64,000 nt of DNA from Nannocystis bainbridge. Lineage in GTDB: Bacteria > Myxococcota_A > Polyangia > Nannocystales > Nannocystaceae. A model generated the notes under the pieces. That model was not told where the DNA came from and did no database searches. It saw only the letters and a program-made list of their open reading frames with translations. The translations under genes and the position numbers were made by a program. The DNA is taken from contig NZ_JAQNDL010000001.1 of NCBI RefSeq assembly GCF_028368995.1, positions 186,001 through 250,000 on the forward strand. The letters run 5' to 3'. The number at the start of each line of letters is the position of its first letter. The stretch's first letter is position 1. Of the stretch, positions 15,532 to 24,399 are shown one piece after another.

Positions 15532-16945
15532 ACCCGCCGGCCGTCTGCAGCTCGGCGACGTACCAGTCGCCCCACTCGAGCCGCATCTGCATCACCAGCG
15601 TGGCCGGCTGCTTGCCGTCGGGGTCCTGGTTGCGCAGGGTGACGACCGCGTGCGGGGCGTAGGCCCCGGGCACGATCTCGAGCCGCTCGACCGCCAGGCG
15701 AGCGCCGCGCTTGAACCGCCCGGTGGCCTCGGCGAACGCGAAGGTGCGGGCGGCGTCGACCGTCTGCAGGCGCATCATCGCCGCGTTCATGGCCGTGTCG
15801 GCGTCGCTCTCGGCGAAGAAGCGGGCGCCGACGTAGGCCTGGGCGAACTCGAAGAAGAAGCTGATGACCTGGTCCTTGGACAGCGCGCCCTCGACCCCGA
15901 GCGCCTCCATGAAGCCGCGCGTGCCGGTGCGGAGGACGACGTCCTGGACCTTGGAGAACGGCAGCTCCTCGGCGCCCTCGGGCTCGGAGTCGACGATGTC
16001 CTCGAGCGCGGCCACGAACTGCTGGACCGCCGCCCGCCCGTCACCCGGCAGCTGCTCGGCGATGGTGGTCATGGTGCGCTGGCGGATCTTGCGGCTGTAG
16101 GTCGGCGACATCATGCGCCGCGCGACCTCGAGGTCGCCGCCGTCGAGCGCCTTGAGGAAGCCGCGGGCCCGCTCCGTCGCGCGCGCGCTCTGCTCGGCCG
16201 GCGTGTCCATGTCCGGCAGCTCGCTCAGCATCTGCGCCGCCTCGGAGATCGGGATCGCGTAGCCGCCGACGCGGTGCTTCCACGTCCAGCTGACCACCCC
16301 GACCACGCGGCCGAAGCGGTCGAGCACCGGCCCGCCGCTCTGCCCGCGACGCACCGCCTGCGACAGCCCGAAGAACGCCCCCGGCCCGACCGCAGGGTTG
16401 TAGACCGCGAGCTCGCGGACGTCGCCGGTGCGGGCCACGAACCCGGTCGTCGGCTTGCCGCCTGGACCTGTGGCCTCGTCCTCGCCCGGGCGCGCCAGCA
16501 GCAGCACGCGGTCCTTGGCCTGCAGGTAGTCCTCGATCGGCGCCGAGCCGACGGTCGCAAGCGGCAAGGACGGCAGCGGCGCGTCGACGTCGACCTTGAT
16601 CAGCGCGAGGTCGCGGCTCGGATCGATGTAGACGATGCGGACCGCGGCGAAGCTGCGCGGGGGCTTCAGCGCCGGGAACGTGATGTCCTCGATGTGATCG
16701 GCGTCCTCGATCACGTGGCGGTTGGTGATGAGATAGCCGTCGGGGTCGACCACGAACGCGAGGCCGCGGCCGACGTCGGTCGAGATCACCGCGACCGCCG
16801 CGGCCCCCTTCTGCGCCACCGCGATGTCCTGGAGGGCGCGCCCGGCCTTGCCGCGCTCCAAATTCACGTCGCCGATCGGGCGGCTGGCACAGCCCAGGGC
16901 GACGAGGGCGGCGCACAGCGACAGGATCCGGATCGCAGCAGGCAC
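15530..16945 (-). CDS. Trypsin-like serine protease lipoprotein (HtrA-like peptidase domain)
   Basis: This 471-residue protein is predicted to be lipid-anchored: from GTG 16945 the N-terminus is a signal peptide with lipobox VALGC (Cys19). The peptidase domain keeps a full triad, His77 (TNRHVIEDADH), Asp112 (PSRDLALIKVD) and Ser203 (RRGQSGGPVLD). No PDZ domain follows; instead there is a roughly 220-residue C-terminal region of unknown fold (PEQSARATERARGFLKALDG onward). It probably acts in envelope protein quality control or processing. It converges on ruvA and is divergent, across 439 bp, from the MYXO-CTERM gene. Confidence 0.88.
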   Translation of the reverse strand: MPAAIRILSLCAALVALGCASRPIGDVNLERGKAGRALQDIAVAQKGAAAVAVISTDVGRGLAFVVDPDGYLITNRHVIEDADHIEDITFPALKPPRSFAAVRIVYIDPSRDLALIKVDVDAPLPSLPLATVGSAPIEDYLQAKDRVLLLARPGEDEATGPGGKPTTGFVARTGDVRELAVYNPAVGPGAFFGLSQAVRRGQSGGPVLDRFGRVVGVVSWTWKHRVGGYAIPISEAAQMLSELPDMDTPAEQSARATERARGFLKALDGGDLEVARRMMSPTYSRKIRQRTMTTIAEQLPGDGRAAVQQFVAALEDIVDSEPEGAEELPFSKVQDVVLRTGTRGFMEALGVEGALSKDQVISFFFEFAQAYVGARFFAESDADTAMNAAMMRLQTVDAARTFAFAEATGRFKRGARLAVERLEIVPGAYAPHAVVTLRNQDPDGKQPATLVMQMRLEWGDWYVAELQTAGG

Positions 16946-17384
16946 AACCTCCAGGCTACGGCACGCCCGCGACGCGGGCCAGCCGGAAGCAAATTCCCGT
17001 GTGGGCGCGCCCACGGACGCGCTCGCGGCCCGGGCGCGCCGCCGCGCGAGCCCCTGCGTCTGCGCCGGACCACCGCGGCCGAGCCCGCACCCGCCGTCGT
17101 CGCGACCGACATGTCACCAGTCCCGAGAGACCTGGCCCAAGAGACAGCATGAATCATGCCCGCGGAGGGCGCGCGGCGAGGTGCGGACCCGCCGTCGCGT
17201 CCGCCGATCTAGCGACGCCCGCCGCGAGATCATGAGCCCGCGTTCACGCGGCCCGCAATCGCGGGAAAGCGCCCACGCCTGTCGCTCGTGGCCCACGCGG
17301 CGGCGCATGTCCTGCCACACGCGCGCCGCTGGCCGCCGTCGAGTTCGCCGCCGCACCGCTGTGTTAGCGTGCGGTCGGACCTCC
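16946..17384. other. Divergent intergenic region between protease and MYXO-CTERM gene
   Basis: About 440 bases that must hold the promoters of both divergent genes. No clear sigma-70 box pair, operator or small gene was recognised. It contains one palindromic array (17107-17153). Confidence 0.5.
17107..17153. repeat. Degenerate palindromic array in a divergent promoter region
   Basis: Units CGACATGTCA (17107), ACCAGTCCCG (17116), ACCTGGCCCA (17130) and ACAGCATGAA (17144) are present; the last three are 14 bases apart. This is the only clear array upstream of both flanking genes and not 3' of one. Confidence 0.6.
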
Positions 17385-18827
17385 ATGACTCGCCTCATCG
17401 CCTACATCTCGATCCCCTGCGCGCTCGCTCTCGCACCGCTCGCCGCGGCGGCCGATCCCGGTCAACAGACGCTGTTCGGCCAGCCGGTGCAGGCCGCGCC
17501 CGAGCTCACCGAGGAGGAGATCGCGGAGCGGCGGGCCGCCTTCGAGAAGTACCTCGACGACAACGACCTCATCCACGCCGGCGGGCTCGTGGTCCCGCGG
17601 TCGATGGCCGAGGACGATCTCCAGGCCGGCCCGCGGCCGACCTACGCCTGGGACACCCCGCCGAAGCGCCACACGGTGTTCCTCAACTTCTTCGGCGGCG
17701 AGATGACGGGCGGCACCAACTCGGCGTTGATGGAGTCGCCGTGCATTCAGGGCGGCAAGGTCCAGTACCCGCAGTTCCTGCGCTCGGAGCAGGAGGCGCT
17801 GGCGATCATCCAGGTGTTCCAGGACGCGATGACCCCGTTCGGCGTGCGCATCGCCTACGAGAAGGCGCCGCCGAAGCACCTGCCGTACAGCATGGTGATG
17901 ATGGGCGGCAAGCCGGGGGTGATCGGCCTGCCGAACGGCGTGCTCGGCGTCGCCTGCAACCTCGACTGCGGCGACACATGGTGGCGCGACACGACCTTCG
18001 CCTTCACCGAGGTCGCCGGCGACATCCAGGTGCTCGGCACCACCGCGCTGCAGGAGGCCGCGCACGCGTGGGGCCTCGACCACATCGACGGCGAGGACAA
18101 CATCATGTACCCGTACGCCACCTTCGGAAAGAAGGTGTGGGCCGACACCTGCACGCCGTACAACGCGGCTACGGGGCCGATCGGCTGCGAGTACGTGCAC
18201 GACGAGTTCTGCGGCGAGAACGGCGGGGCGCAGAACGACGTCGCCGAGCTGATGGCGTTCTTCGGCGCCAACTCGGTCGACGACGTGCCGCCGACGGTCA
18301 CGCTGCTGTCGCCCGCCGACGGCGCTGTGATCGAGCCCGGCACCGACGTCCTCGTCGAGGCCGAGATCAGCGACAACTTCGAGGGCTACGGCTGGCGCAT
18401 GATGATCCCCGAGGCCGACATCGAGGCGCCCGCCTACTCCGGCGAGAAGGAGTGGTCGATCAAGCCGCCGAAGGGCACCTACACGATCCGCGTCGAGGCG
18501 CTCGACCACGACGGCAACATCGGCTTCGCCGAGGCCGTGATCCACGTCGGCGTCGAGCCGGCCGACCCGACCACCGGCGAGCCGACCACCGGCGACACCT
18601 CCGACACCGGCGACACCACCGACGGCCCGTCGAGCGAGACCGACACCGAGGGCAACGTCTCGGGCGGCTCCAACGGCACCTCGGCCACCGCCACCGCCAC
18701 CTCGCCGCTCGATCCCGGCGGCGACGAGAGCGGCTGCAACTGCGTCACCGCGCCTGTCTCTCGCGACATGTCCGTTTGGATGTTCGCGCTCGCCGGCCTC
18801 GGCCTCGTTCGCCGGCGCCGCTCCTGA
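17385..18827 (+). CDS. Secreted metallopeptidase-like protein with MYXO-CTERM sorting tail
   Basis: This 480-residue exported protein has a signal peptide (about 1-24, ending AAA-AD) and a central domain with a metzincin-like zinc site in which the first His is replaced: QEAAHAWGLDH (Gln223, Glu224, His227, His233). An Ig-like segment follows (PTVTLLSPADGAVIEPGTD), then a Thr/Gly/Asp/Ser-rich linker (about 400-450) and a C-terminal CNC, hydrophobic helix (WMFALAGLGLV) and Arg cluster (RRRRS). That tail is the MYXO-CTERM signal used by myxobacteria for cell-surface sorting. Cys-rich loops (CNLDCGDTW) suggest disulfides. Whether it is an active protease is doubtful without the first His. The last repeat unit lies in the tail (18751-18774). 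Confidence 0.87.
   Translation: MTRLIAYISIPCALALAPLAAAADPGQQTLFGQPVQAAPELTEEEIAERRAAFEKYLDDNDLIHAGGLVVPRSMAEDDLQAGPRPTYAWDTPPKRHTVFLNFFGGEMTGGTNSALMESPCIQGGKVQYPQFLRSEQEALAIIQVFQDAMTPFGVRIAYEKAPPKHLPYSMVMMGGKPGVIGLPNGVLGVACNLDCGDTWWRDTTFAFTEVAGDIQVLGTTALQEAAHAWGLDHIDGEDNIMYPYATFGKKVWADTCTPYNAATGPIGCEYVHDEFCGENGGAQNDVAELMAFFGANSVDDVPPTVTLLSPADGAVIEPGTDVLVEAEISDNFEGYGWRMMIPEADIEAPAYSGEKEWSIKPPKGTYTIRVEALDHDGNIGFAEAVIHVGVEPADPTTGEPTTGDTSDTGDTTDGPSSETDTEGNVSGGSNGTSATATATSPLDPGGDESGCNCVTAPVSRDMSVWMFALAGLGLVRRRRS
18751..18774. repeat. Two-unit palindromic element inside the MYXO-CTERM tail coding sequence
   Basis: CGCCTGTCTC and GACATGTCCG are separated by TCGC. The element encodes residues between the CNC motif and the membrane helix of the sorting tail. 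Confidence 0.7.
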
Positions 18828-18837
18828 CCCCGCGGCC

Positions 18838-19731
18838 ATGCCGCGTCGCCGACGTCCCGGCCGGACCGGAGCCCCGCCCCGGTCCGCGCCGCCGGAGCCG
18901 GAGGGCCGGCTGCGCGCCCCGCTGGCCGCGCTGTTCCCCGACGGCCTGCCCTCGCCCCCGCCGCCCCCGCCGCCTGCCCCGCCGCCCCCGCGGCTCGTCA
19001 GCGAGCGCGAGCTGATGGCGCGGGCGTTCGCGGCCCTGGCCACCGGCGACGCGCTCGACTTCGAGGCCATGCGCGTGGTCGCAAGCCTGGCCGCTGCGAC
19101 AGGTCCCAAACGACAGGTCCTTTCGACCAGCCCGTCCGTCGCCGCGAAGCCGACGAAGGCTGCGACGCGAGCCGGCAGCGCGCCGAGCCCCGGCGCCACC
19201 ACGCTCGCCGCGAACAGTGCCCCCGCGAGCGCCGGCGCCTCCCCTGCCACGACCTCGCCCCCCGCCACGAGCGCCCCCGCCTCGTCCACGGCGACGGACC
19301 CCGCCGCCCCTGCCCCACGCGACCCTCAACCGAGCCGGCCGGTGGCCGCGCTGCAGCAGCGCGCCTGGGCCGGCGCCGGCTGGCGCGACGAGCCGGGCCG
19401 CTCCCACGATCCCGCCCGCACGGCCGCCGAGTTGGTCGCCCGCGCCCGCCGCGGTCGTCTGCCGACCCTGCGCCTGCGCGGCCTGCGACGCGAGCCCGCC
19501 CTCGAGGCGCTGATCGCCTTTGTCACCCGCGAACGCGCCGCCCGCAGCCGCTACGTCCGGATCGTCACCGGCAAGGGCCTCGGCAGCCCCGGCGACCCCG
19601 TGCTCAAGGAGACGCTGGCCTTGTGGTGCGCCTCGTCGGCCGGCGAGGCCGACGTCGTCGCCTGGGCCCCCGAGGTCGACGTCCGCGGCGAGTACGGCTC
19701 GGTCATCCTCCAGCTGCGCCCGCTCACGTGA
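18838..19731 (+). CDS. Smr-domain protein with long Pro/Ala-rich N-terminus
   Basis: This 297-residue protein ends in an Smr (small MutS-related) domain at about 205-297, recognisable from LPTLRLRGLRREPALEALI, the loop RIVTGKGLGS and the closing strand YGSVILQLRPL. Smr domains are nucleases or nucleic-acid binders; here the usual LDLHG is LRLRG and the HGKG loop is TGKG, variants also found in active single-domain Smr proteins. The N-terminal two-thirds is low complexity (poly-Pro near residue 40, Ala/Ser/Pro/Thr-rich 105-165) with one helical segment (ERELMARAFAALATGDALDF). It follows the MYXO-CTERM gene by 10 bp and so may be co-transcribed. A three-unit repeat is embedded at 19097-19134. 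Confidence 0.85.
   Translation: MPRRRRPGRTGAPPRSAPPEPEGRLRAPLAALFPDGLPSPPPPPPPAPPPPRLVSERELMARAFAALATGDALDFEAMRVVASLAAATGPKRQVLSTSPSVAAKPTKAATRAGSAPSPGATTLAANSAPASAGASPATTSPPATSAPASSTATDPAAPAPRDPQPSRPVAALQQRAWAGAGWRDEPGRSHDPARTAAELVARARRGRLPTLRLRGLRREPALEALIAFVTRERAARSRYVRIVTGKGLGSPGDPVLKETLALWCASSAGEADVVAWAPEVDVRGEYGSVILQLRPLT
19097..19134. repeat. Three-unit palindromic element inside Smr-protein gene
   Basis: CGACAGGTCC occurs twice (19097 and 19111) and GACCAGCCCG at 19125, in exact 14-base register. It encodes part of the low-complexity linker. Confidence 0.75.
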
Positions 19732-19770
19732 GCCCGCCTGCTCCGGTTCGGGCTCCCGCCACCGCTCCCA

Positions 19771-19864
19771 GGACATGCTCGATCGGCCATGACCTCGAGG
19801 ACATGCCACTCAAGACATGTTCCTTCGAACATGCCCTCGAGAGCATGTCCTCTACGAGCATGAA
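19771..19864. repeat. Palindromic array, seven units, in the Smr/CNNM convergent gap
   Basis: Units start at 19771, 19785, 19799, 19813, 19827, 19841 and 19855 with no slip. AGACATGTTC and GAACATGCCC (19813/19827) form a near-complete stem around CTTC. The array ends 3 bases before the stop codon of the minus-strand gene. Confidence 0.93.
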
Positions 19865-19867
19865 GGC

Positions 19868-21154
19868 TCAGTCGTCGTCGTCGGGCTCGTCGCTGCCGGT
19901 CGGCTCGATGCGGACGCGGATCACGTGGCGCGCGTCGGCCTCGAGCACGCCGAAGCGCAGGCCCTCCCACACGAACACCGAGCCGGCGATGGGGATCTGG
20001 CCGGCCAGGTAGGTCAGCAGGTCGCCGACGCTGATGACGCCTTCGAGGTCGGGCAGCTCGACGTGCATCCGCTCTTCGACCCGCGTCAGGCTCTCCTGCC
20101 CGTCGACGAGCGCCGCGCCGCTCACGTCCGGCACGGGGGTCAGCGGCGCCCGGTCGCTCTCGTCGAAGATCTGGCCGACGATCTGCTCGAGCACGTCCTC
20201 GAGGCTGACGATGCCGATCGCATCGCCCGCGTCGTCGACCACGATCGCCAGGTGAACCCGCTGCTCCTTGAACCGCTGCAGCAGGTCATGGAGCCGCATC
20301 GTCAGGCTGACGAACACCGGCTGCCGGATCACCCGGGACAGCCGCTCGTCGTCGGCCAGGTCGACCAGCTGCTTGATGTGCAGGATGCCCTTGATGTTGT
20401 TGAGCTGGCCCTCGTACACCGGCAGCCGGCTGTGTCCGGAGCGCAGCGCCACCTCGCGCACCTTCGCCACGGACCACGCCAGGTTGACCGCGGTGATCCG
20501 GGTGGCCGGGATCATGATGTCGCGGACGATCTTGGCCTCGAAGCGGACGATGCCGGCGAGCAGCATGGCCTGCCCCGGATCGATCGAGCCCTCGCGCTGG
20601 CCGACCTGGACGAGGTAGCCGATGTCGTCCGACGTGACCTTGTTGCTGCTCCCCGCGCCGGCCTTGCGCTCGAGTCGCTTGACGATCGCGCCGGTGATCG
20701 CGGTGAGCAGCCACAGCGCCGGCGCCATGAGCTTGCTGAGCCCGCGCAGCACCCACAGCGCCGGCAGGGCCAGCCGATCGCTGTAGATCCGGCCGATCGC
20801 CTTGGGGGTGATCTCGCCGAGGATCAGCAGCAACACGGTGGTCACGAACACCGCCCCGCCGACCGCCCAGCCGCCCCACGGCCCGCCCTCGAGGTGACGG
20901 ATCGCCAGCGCCGTCACGACCGCGCCCATCAGCGTGTTGGCGATGTTGTTGCCGACCAGGATGGTCGACAGCACCCGCACCGGCTCGCGCACCCAGAACG
21001 CCGCGACCCGGCCCTGCCGCCCCCCGTCCTCGACGAGGCGCTTGGCCTTGTGCACGTCGAGGCTGGTGATCGCGGTCTCCGAGCCGGAGAAGAACATGCT
21101 CGCGGCCAGGCACAGGACGACGATCAACAACCCCAGGACATCGGCATCGCTCAT
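19868..21154 (-). CDS. CNNM/CorC-type membrane protein with CBS domains (HlyC/CorC family)
   Basis: This 428-residue inner-membrane protein begins with a DUF21/CNNM transporter domain: helices near residues 5-25, 60-85, 95-115 and 130-155, with the conserved FFSGSETAITSLDVHKAKRL and ILGEITPKAIGR motifs. Two CBS domains follow (about 200-315; VRDIMIPATRITAV and RVHLAIVVDDAGDAIGIVSLE), then a C-terminal CorC/HlyC domain (ALVDGQESLTRVEERM). Family members export Mg2+ or Co2+. It lies 52 bp downstream of the M20 deacylase and may be the last gene of the arg transcript, although its role is unrelated. It ends in an array. Confidence 0.92.
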   Translation of the reverse strand: MSDADVLGLLIVVLCLAASMFFSGSETAITSLDVHKAKRLVEDGGRQGRVAAFWVREPVRVLSTILVGNNIANTLMGAVVTALAIRHLEGGPWGGWAVGGAVFVTTVLLLILGEITPKAIGRIYSDRLALPALWVLRGLSKLMAPALWLLTAITGAIVKRLERKAGAGSSNKVTSDDIGYLVQVGQREGSIDPGQAMLLAGIVRFEAKIVRDIMIPATRITAVNLAWSVAKVREVALRSGHSRLPVYEGQLNNIKGILHIKQLVDLADDERLSRVIRQPVFVSLTMRLHDLLQRFKEQRVHLAIVVDDAGDAIGIVSLEDVLEQIVGQIFDESDRAPLTPVPDVSGAALVDGQESLTRVEERMHVELPDLEGVISVGDLLTYLAGQIPIAGSVFVWEGLRFGVLEADARHVIRVRIEPTGSDEPDDDD

Positions 21155-21206
21155 CGGCGCGTCCCGCCGAATTTCTCACGAGTCGCGAGAGCCGCGCAAG
21201 CGGGCG

Positions 21207-22418
21207 TCAACGGAAGCACGTACCGGCCTCTTCCGCGAGGAAGCACGCCAGCGCCGCCGTCCGCCGGCGCAAGCTGTCGAGGCTGCACCACTCCTCGGTC
21301 TCGTGGAAATATTGCCCGTACGGCCCGAGGCCGTCGACGCACGGCACGCCGTCGGCCGCGAGCAGGTTGGCGTCGGATCCGCCGCCCTGCAGCGGGCACT
21401 CGCCGACTCGTAGGCCGCACGCCGCGGCGTAGGGCTCGTAGACCCCGCGCAGCCGCTGGCTCGCCGCTGTCGCCTCCATCGGCGGGCGCGTGATGCCGCC
21501 GGTGATCTCGACCACGACCCCGCGCAGCCGCTCGGGGACGTCCACCAACCCGGCGAACGGATCGCGCTGCAGCGCCTGCAGGAACCCCGCCACGCGCTCG
21601 GCGTCGGCCACGGTCTCGAAGCGCGCGTCGATCTGGCACTTGGCGCTCGCCGGCACCGTGTTCTTGGCCGTGCCGCCCTCGATGAGCCCGACGTTGAGGG
21701 TGACGCCGCGCGCGTAGTCGGTGAGCCGCTCGACGCGATCGACCAGCAGCGCGAGCGCGTGGATGGCGTTGACGCCCTTGTGATGGTTGTTGCCCGCGTG
21801 CGCCGCCTTGCCGCGGACCGTGATCGTGTAAAGCCCGCCGCCCTTGCGCCGGGTGACGATGGTGTCGCCCTCGCGACCCGACTCGAACACCAGCGCGCCC
21901 GTCAGCCGCGGCGCCAGCTCGCGGTACATCACCGCGCTGCTGGGCGAGCCGACCTCCTCGTCGCTGACGACGATGAAGCGCACCGGCACCCCGCGGCCCG
22001 GTGCGACCGTTCGCAGCGCCCGCAGGGCGAAGATCACCGAGGTCAGCCCCGACTTCATGTCGAGCACGCCCGGGCCGCGGGCGACGTCGCCGTCGCGGCG
22101 GAAGTTGAGGAACCCGAGCGAGCGCGGGAACACGGTGTCGATGTGCCCGACCAACGCCAGCGACGGGCCGTCGCCCACGCTCGGATCGGCGTAGATCCGG
22201 TGGTCGGCGAACCTGGCCGAAGGGTCCTGCACTTTGGTACAGGTGAGTCCGACGGCCGCGGCCGCCTCGTCGAGCGCCGCGGCCGCGATCTCGACATCGT
22301 CGCGGGCGTAGGTGTGGCTCGGGAGATCGACCAGGCGCTGCAGCAGCGGCACCTGGTCGGTCTCGAAGGCGGCGTCGACGGCAGCGCGCAGGCTGGCGCC
22401 GAGGAGTGGGTCGCGCAT
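21207..22418 (-). CDS. M20-family metallopeptidase/deacylase (ArgE/DapE/CPG2-like)
   Basis: This 403-residue two-zinc hydrolase has the family ligands: LVGHIDTVFP (His-x-Asp), GVLDMKSGL (bridging Asp), DEEVGSPSS (catalytic Glu pair), ESGREGD, and the C-terminal His in YFHETEEW. The dimerisation domain is inserted at about 190-300 (GKAAHAGNNHHKGVNAIHAL). Its place 20 bp downstream of argB in an argC-argB operon suggests acetylornithine deacetylase activity, but the sequence reads closer to carboxypeptidase G2-type members, so the exact amide hydrolysed is uncertain. The start is ATG 22418; a longer frame runs into argB in another frame and is ignored. Confidence 0.88.
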   Translation of the reverse strand: MRDPLLGASLRAAVDAAFETDQVPLLQRLVDLPSHTYARDDVEIAAAALDEAAAAVGLTCTKVQDPSARFADHRIYADPSVGDGPSLALVGHIDTVFPRSLGFLNFRRDGDVARGPGVLDMKSGLTSVIFALRALRTVAPGRGVPVRFIVVSDEEVGSPSSAVMYRELAPRLTGALVFESGREGDTIVTRRKGGGLYTITVRGKAAHAGNNHHKGVNAIHALALLVDRVERLTDYARGVTLNVGLIEGGTAKNTVPASAKCQIDARFETVADAERVAGFLQALQRDPFAGLVDVPERLRGVVVEITGGITRPPMEATAASQRLRGVYEPYAAACGLRVGECPLQGGGSDANLLAADGVPCVDGLGPYGQYFHETEEWCSLDSLRRRTAALACFLAEEAGTCFR

Positions 22419-22438
22419 GGCCCGCGAGTGTAGCAGCG

Positions 22439-23272
22439 TCACCCGACCAGCACGGTGCCGACGCTGCCCGGCGCGGCCGCCTCGGCCTGCAGCGCGCCCG
22501 CGTTGGCGCCGAGGATGTGCACTGCGCCGATCCCGAGGGCCAGGTTGGCCAGCGCCTCCTCGACCTTCGGGATCATGCCGCCGACGATCCCCTTCATCTC
22601 GATCGCGCCGCGGGCCTCGGCCGCGCTGAGGCGGGCGATCCGCGTGCTCGGGTCGTCCTTGTCGCGCAGCACCCCCGGCACGCCGGTCATGAGGAACAGG
22701 TGATCGACCTTCAGCGCGCCCGCGATCGCCGACGACACCGTGTCGGCGTTGATGTTGAAGACCGGGCAGGTGGAGCCCTCGGTGTCGAGCCCGACGCCGA
22801 GCGTGTTGATCACCGGCGTGTAACCGCCGGCCCACAGGTGCTCGATGAGCGCGGTGCGGATCTCGACGACGTCGCCGACCAGACCGAAGTCGACCAGCTC
22901 CTCGTCGCCGCCGCTGACGCGCGTGGGCGGACGTCGGCGCGCCGTCACCAGCCCCGCGCTCACGCCCGAGATCCCGAGCGCGCCGCCGAGCCCGGCCGCG
23001 AGCGCGGCCGCGACGACGTCGACCGAGAGCTCGCCGGCGAGCACGTACTTCATCACCTGCAGGGTCGCCGCGTCGGTGACCCGACGGCCGCCGACCTTGA
23101 CGGGCTGCAGCCCGAGCCGCTCCTGCAGCGCGTTGGCCTGCGGCCCGCCGCCGTGGCAGATGGCGAACTTCCAGCCGGCCGCGGTGAGCCGGGCGACGTC
23201 GCCGAGCACCGCCGCGAGGGCGGACGCGTCGGCGATGACTTCGCCGCCGAACTTGAGGACCGCCGTCGTCAT
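22439..23272 (-). CDS. argB: Acetylglutamate kinase
   Basis: This 277-residue amino-acid kinase carries out step two of arginine synthesis, phosphorylating N-acetylglutamate. It has VLKFGGEVI at the N-terminus (K-x-GG phosphate loop), CHGGGPQANALQERLGL (acetylglutamate site), VFNINADTVSSAIAGALKV and FLMTGVPGVLRDKDD (nucleotide site), and GGMIPKVEEA. Its ATG overlaps the argC stop (ATGA), so the two are translationally coupled. The N-terminal helix of arginine-inhibited hexameric enzymes appears to be absent (the protein starts right at the first strand), so it may be insensitive to arginine feedback; this is an inference. Confidence 0.95.
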   Translation of the reverse strand: MTTAVLKFGGEVIADASALAAVLGDVARLTAAGWKFAICHGGGPQANALQERLGLQPVKVGGRRVTDAATLQVMKYVLAGELSVDVVAAALAAGLGGALGISGVSAGLVTARRRPPTRVSGGDEELVDFGLVGDVVEIRTALIEHLWAGGYTPVINTLGVGLDTEGSTCPVFNINADTVSSAIAGALKVDHLFLMTGVPGVLRDKDDPSTRIARLSAAEARGAIEMKGIVGGMIPKVEEALANLALGIGAVHILGANAGALQAEAAAPGSVGTVLVG

Positions 23273-24333
23273 GGCCACAGCCCCGGGGCGTCGATGCCGG
23301 CCGTCTCCGCGAGCCCGAGCATCAGGTTCATCGACTGCACCGCCTGCCCTGCCCCGCCCTTGACGAGGTTGTCGAGCGCGGTGACCACCGCCAGCTGGCG
23401 CTGACCGGTCGCCGGATCGACCTGTCCCAAAGTCCAGGACAGGTCGACGTACATGCTGCCCTTGATCGCCACCACCTCGGCGCCGACCTTGCTGCCGAGC
23501 ACGCGCACGAACGGGGCATCGCGGTAGTACTCGCCGAACAGCGCCTTGACATCGAGGTCGCCCGGCACCGAGATGATGGTGGTCGCCAGGATCCCGCGCA
23601 CCAGCGGCGCCGAGACTGGCACGAATGCCAGCGAGAACGCCTCCCCGTGGCCGCCCGCCGCGTCGCGCAGGGCCTGCTCGATCTCCGGCGTGTGCTGGTG
23701 GTTCAACACCTTGTACGTCTTGAGGTTGCCGGCGCGCAGCGGGTGGTGCGTGCCGATCTGCGCGTAGGCCCCCGAGCCGGACGAGCCGGTCATCGCCACG
23801 GTGTGGATGGGTCCGCGCAGCAGCCCCGCGTGGGCCAGCGGCAGCAGACCGAGCGCGATCGCGGTGGCGAAGCAGCCCGGCGAGGCGACCCGACGGGCCT
23901 CGCGGATCGCCGCCTTGTGCAGCTCCGGCAGGCCGTAGGCCCACGTGCCGAGGTGCTCGGGGTGCGGGTGAACGTCGCCGTAGAAGGTCTTGTAGTCGTC
24001 CTTGTTGCGCAGGCGAAAGTCGCCCGACAGGTCGATCACCCGCGCCGGCACGTCGGCGAGCTCGCCGGCCATGGTCGCGCTGACCTTGTGCGGCAGCGCC
24101 AGGAACACCACATCGACATCGCGGGCGGCCTCGGCCGCGGGGATGTTCTCGAACACCAGGCCGGTCTTCGGCAGGTTGCGGTGCACCGCCTCGAGCGGCT
24201 CCCCGACCTGGTCGATGCTGGTCACCCGGACCAGGTCGACGCCGGGGTGCCAACGAAGTAACCGGATCAGCTCGGCGCCGCCGTAGCCAGTTCCGCCAAT
24301 AATCGTCACGCGTGGCCGCGAATTCGTGGACAT
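23269..24333 (-). CDS. argC: N-acetyl-gamma-glutamyl-phosphate reductase
   Basis: This 354-residue NADPH-dependent reductase carries out step three of arginine synthesis. It has the dinucleotide loop VTIIGGTGYGGAELIRLL, the conserved VFLALPHKVS and VIDLSGDFRL, the catalytic Cys in VASPGCFATA, TGSSGSGAYAQIGTHHP, and the closing GQAVQSMNLMLGL. The start is ATG 24333 (MSTNSRPRVTI); the frame is open upstream but without family similarity. It is the first gene of the argC-argB-M20 group, and three GACA/TGTC palindromes lie 65-165 bp upstream as candidate operators. A repeat element sits at 23418-23446. Confidence 0.95.
   Translation of the reverse strand: MSTNSRPRVTIIGGTGYGGAELIRLLRWHPGVDLVRVTSIDQVGEPLEAVHRNLPKTGLVFENIPAAEAARDVDVVFLALPHKVSATMAGELADVPARVIDLSGDFRLRNKDDYKTFYGDVHPHPEHLGTWAYGLPELHKAAIREARRVASPGCFATAIALGLLPLAHAGLLRGPIHTVAMTGSSGSGAYAQIGTHHPLRAGNLKTYKVLNHQHTPEIEQALRDAAGGHGEAFSLAFVPVSAPLVRGILATTIISVPGDLDVKALFGEYYRDAPFVRVLGSKVGAEVVAIKGSMYVDLSWTLGQVDPATGQRQLAVVTALDNLVKGGAGQAVQSMNLMLGLAETAGIDAPGLWP
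23418..23446. repeat. Inverted-repeat element inside argC
   Basis: GACCTGTCC (23419-23427) and GGACAGGTC (23437-23445) are exact reverse complements across 9 bases. The bases also read as two 14-spaced units, CGACCTGTCC and GTCCAGGACA. Confidence 0.65.
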
Positions 24334-24399
24334 GGGCTCTGTGCGGGACTTCCTAGCAGATGCCCGGGACCCGCGCGATGTCCGGCCTCGCCCGCGCAC

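Noticed and set aside
19771..19864. GATC in several spacers suggested a link between arrays and the MutH-like nuclease.
   Set aside because: GATC occurs in only a few spacers and is not enriched in an obvious way; nothing else ties the two.
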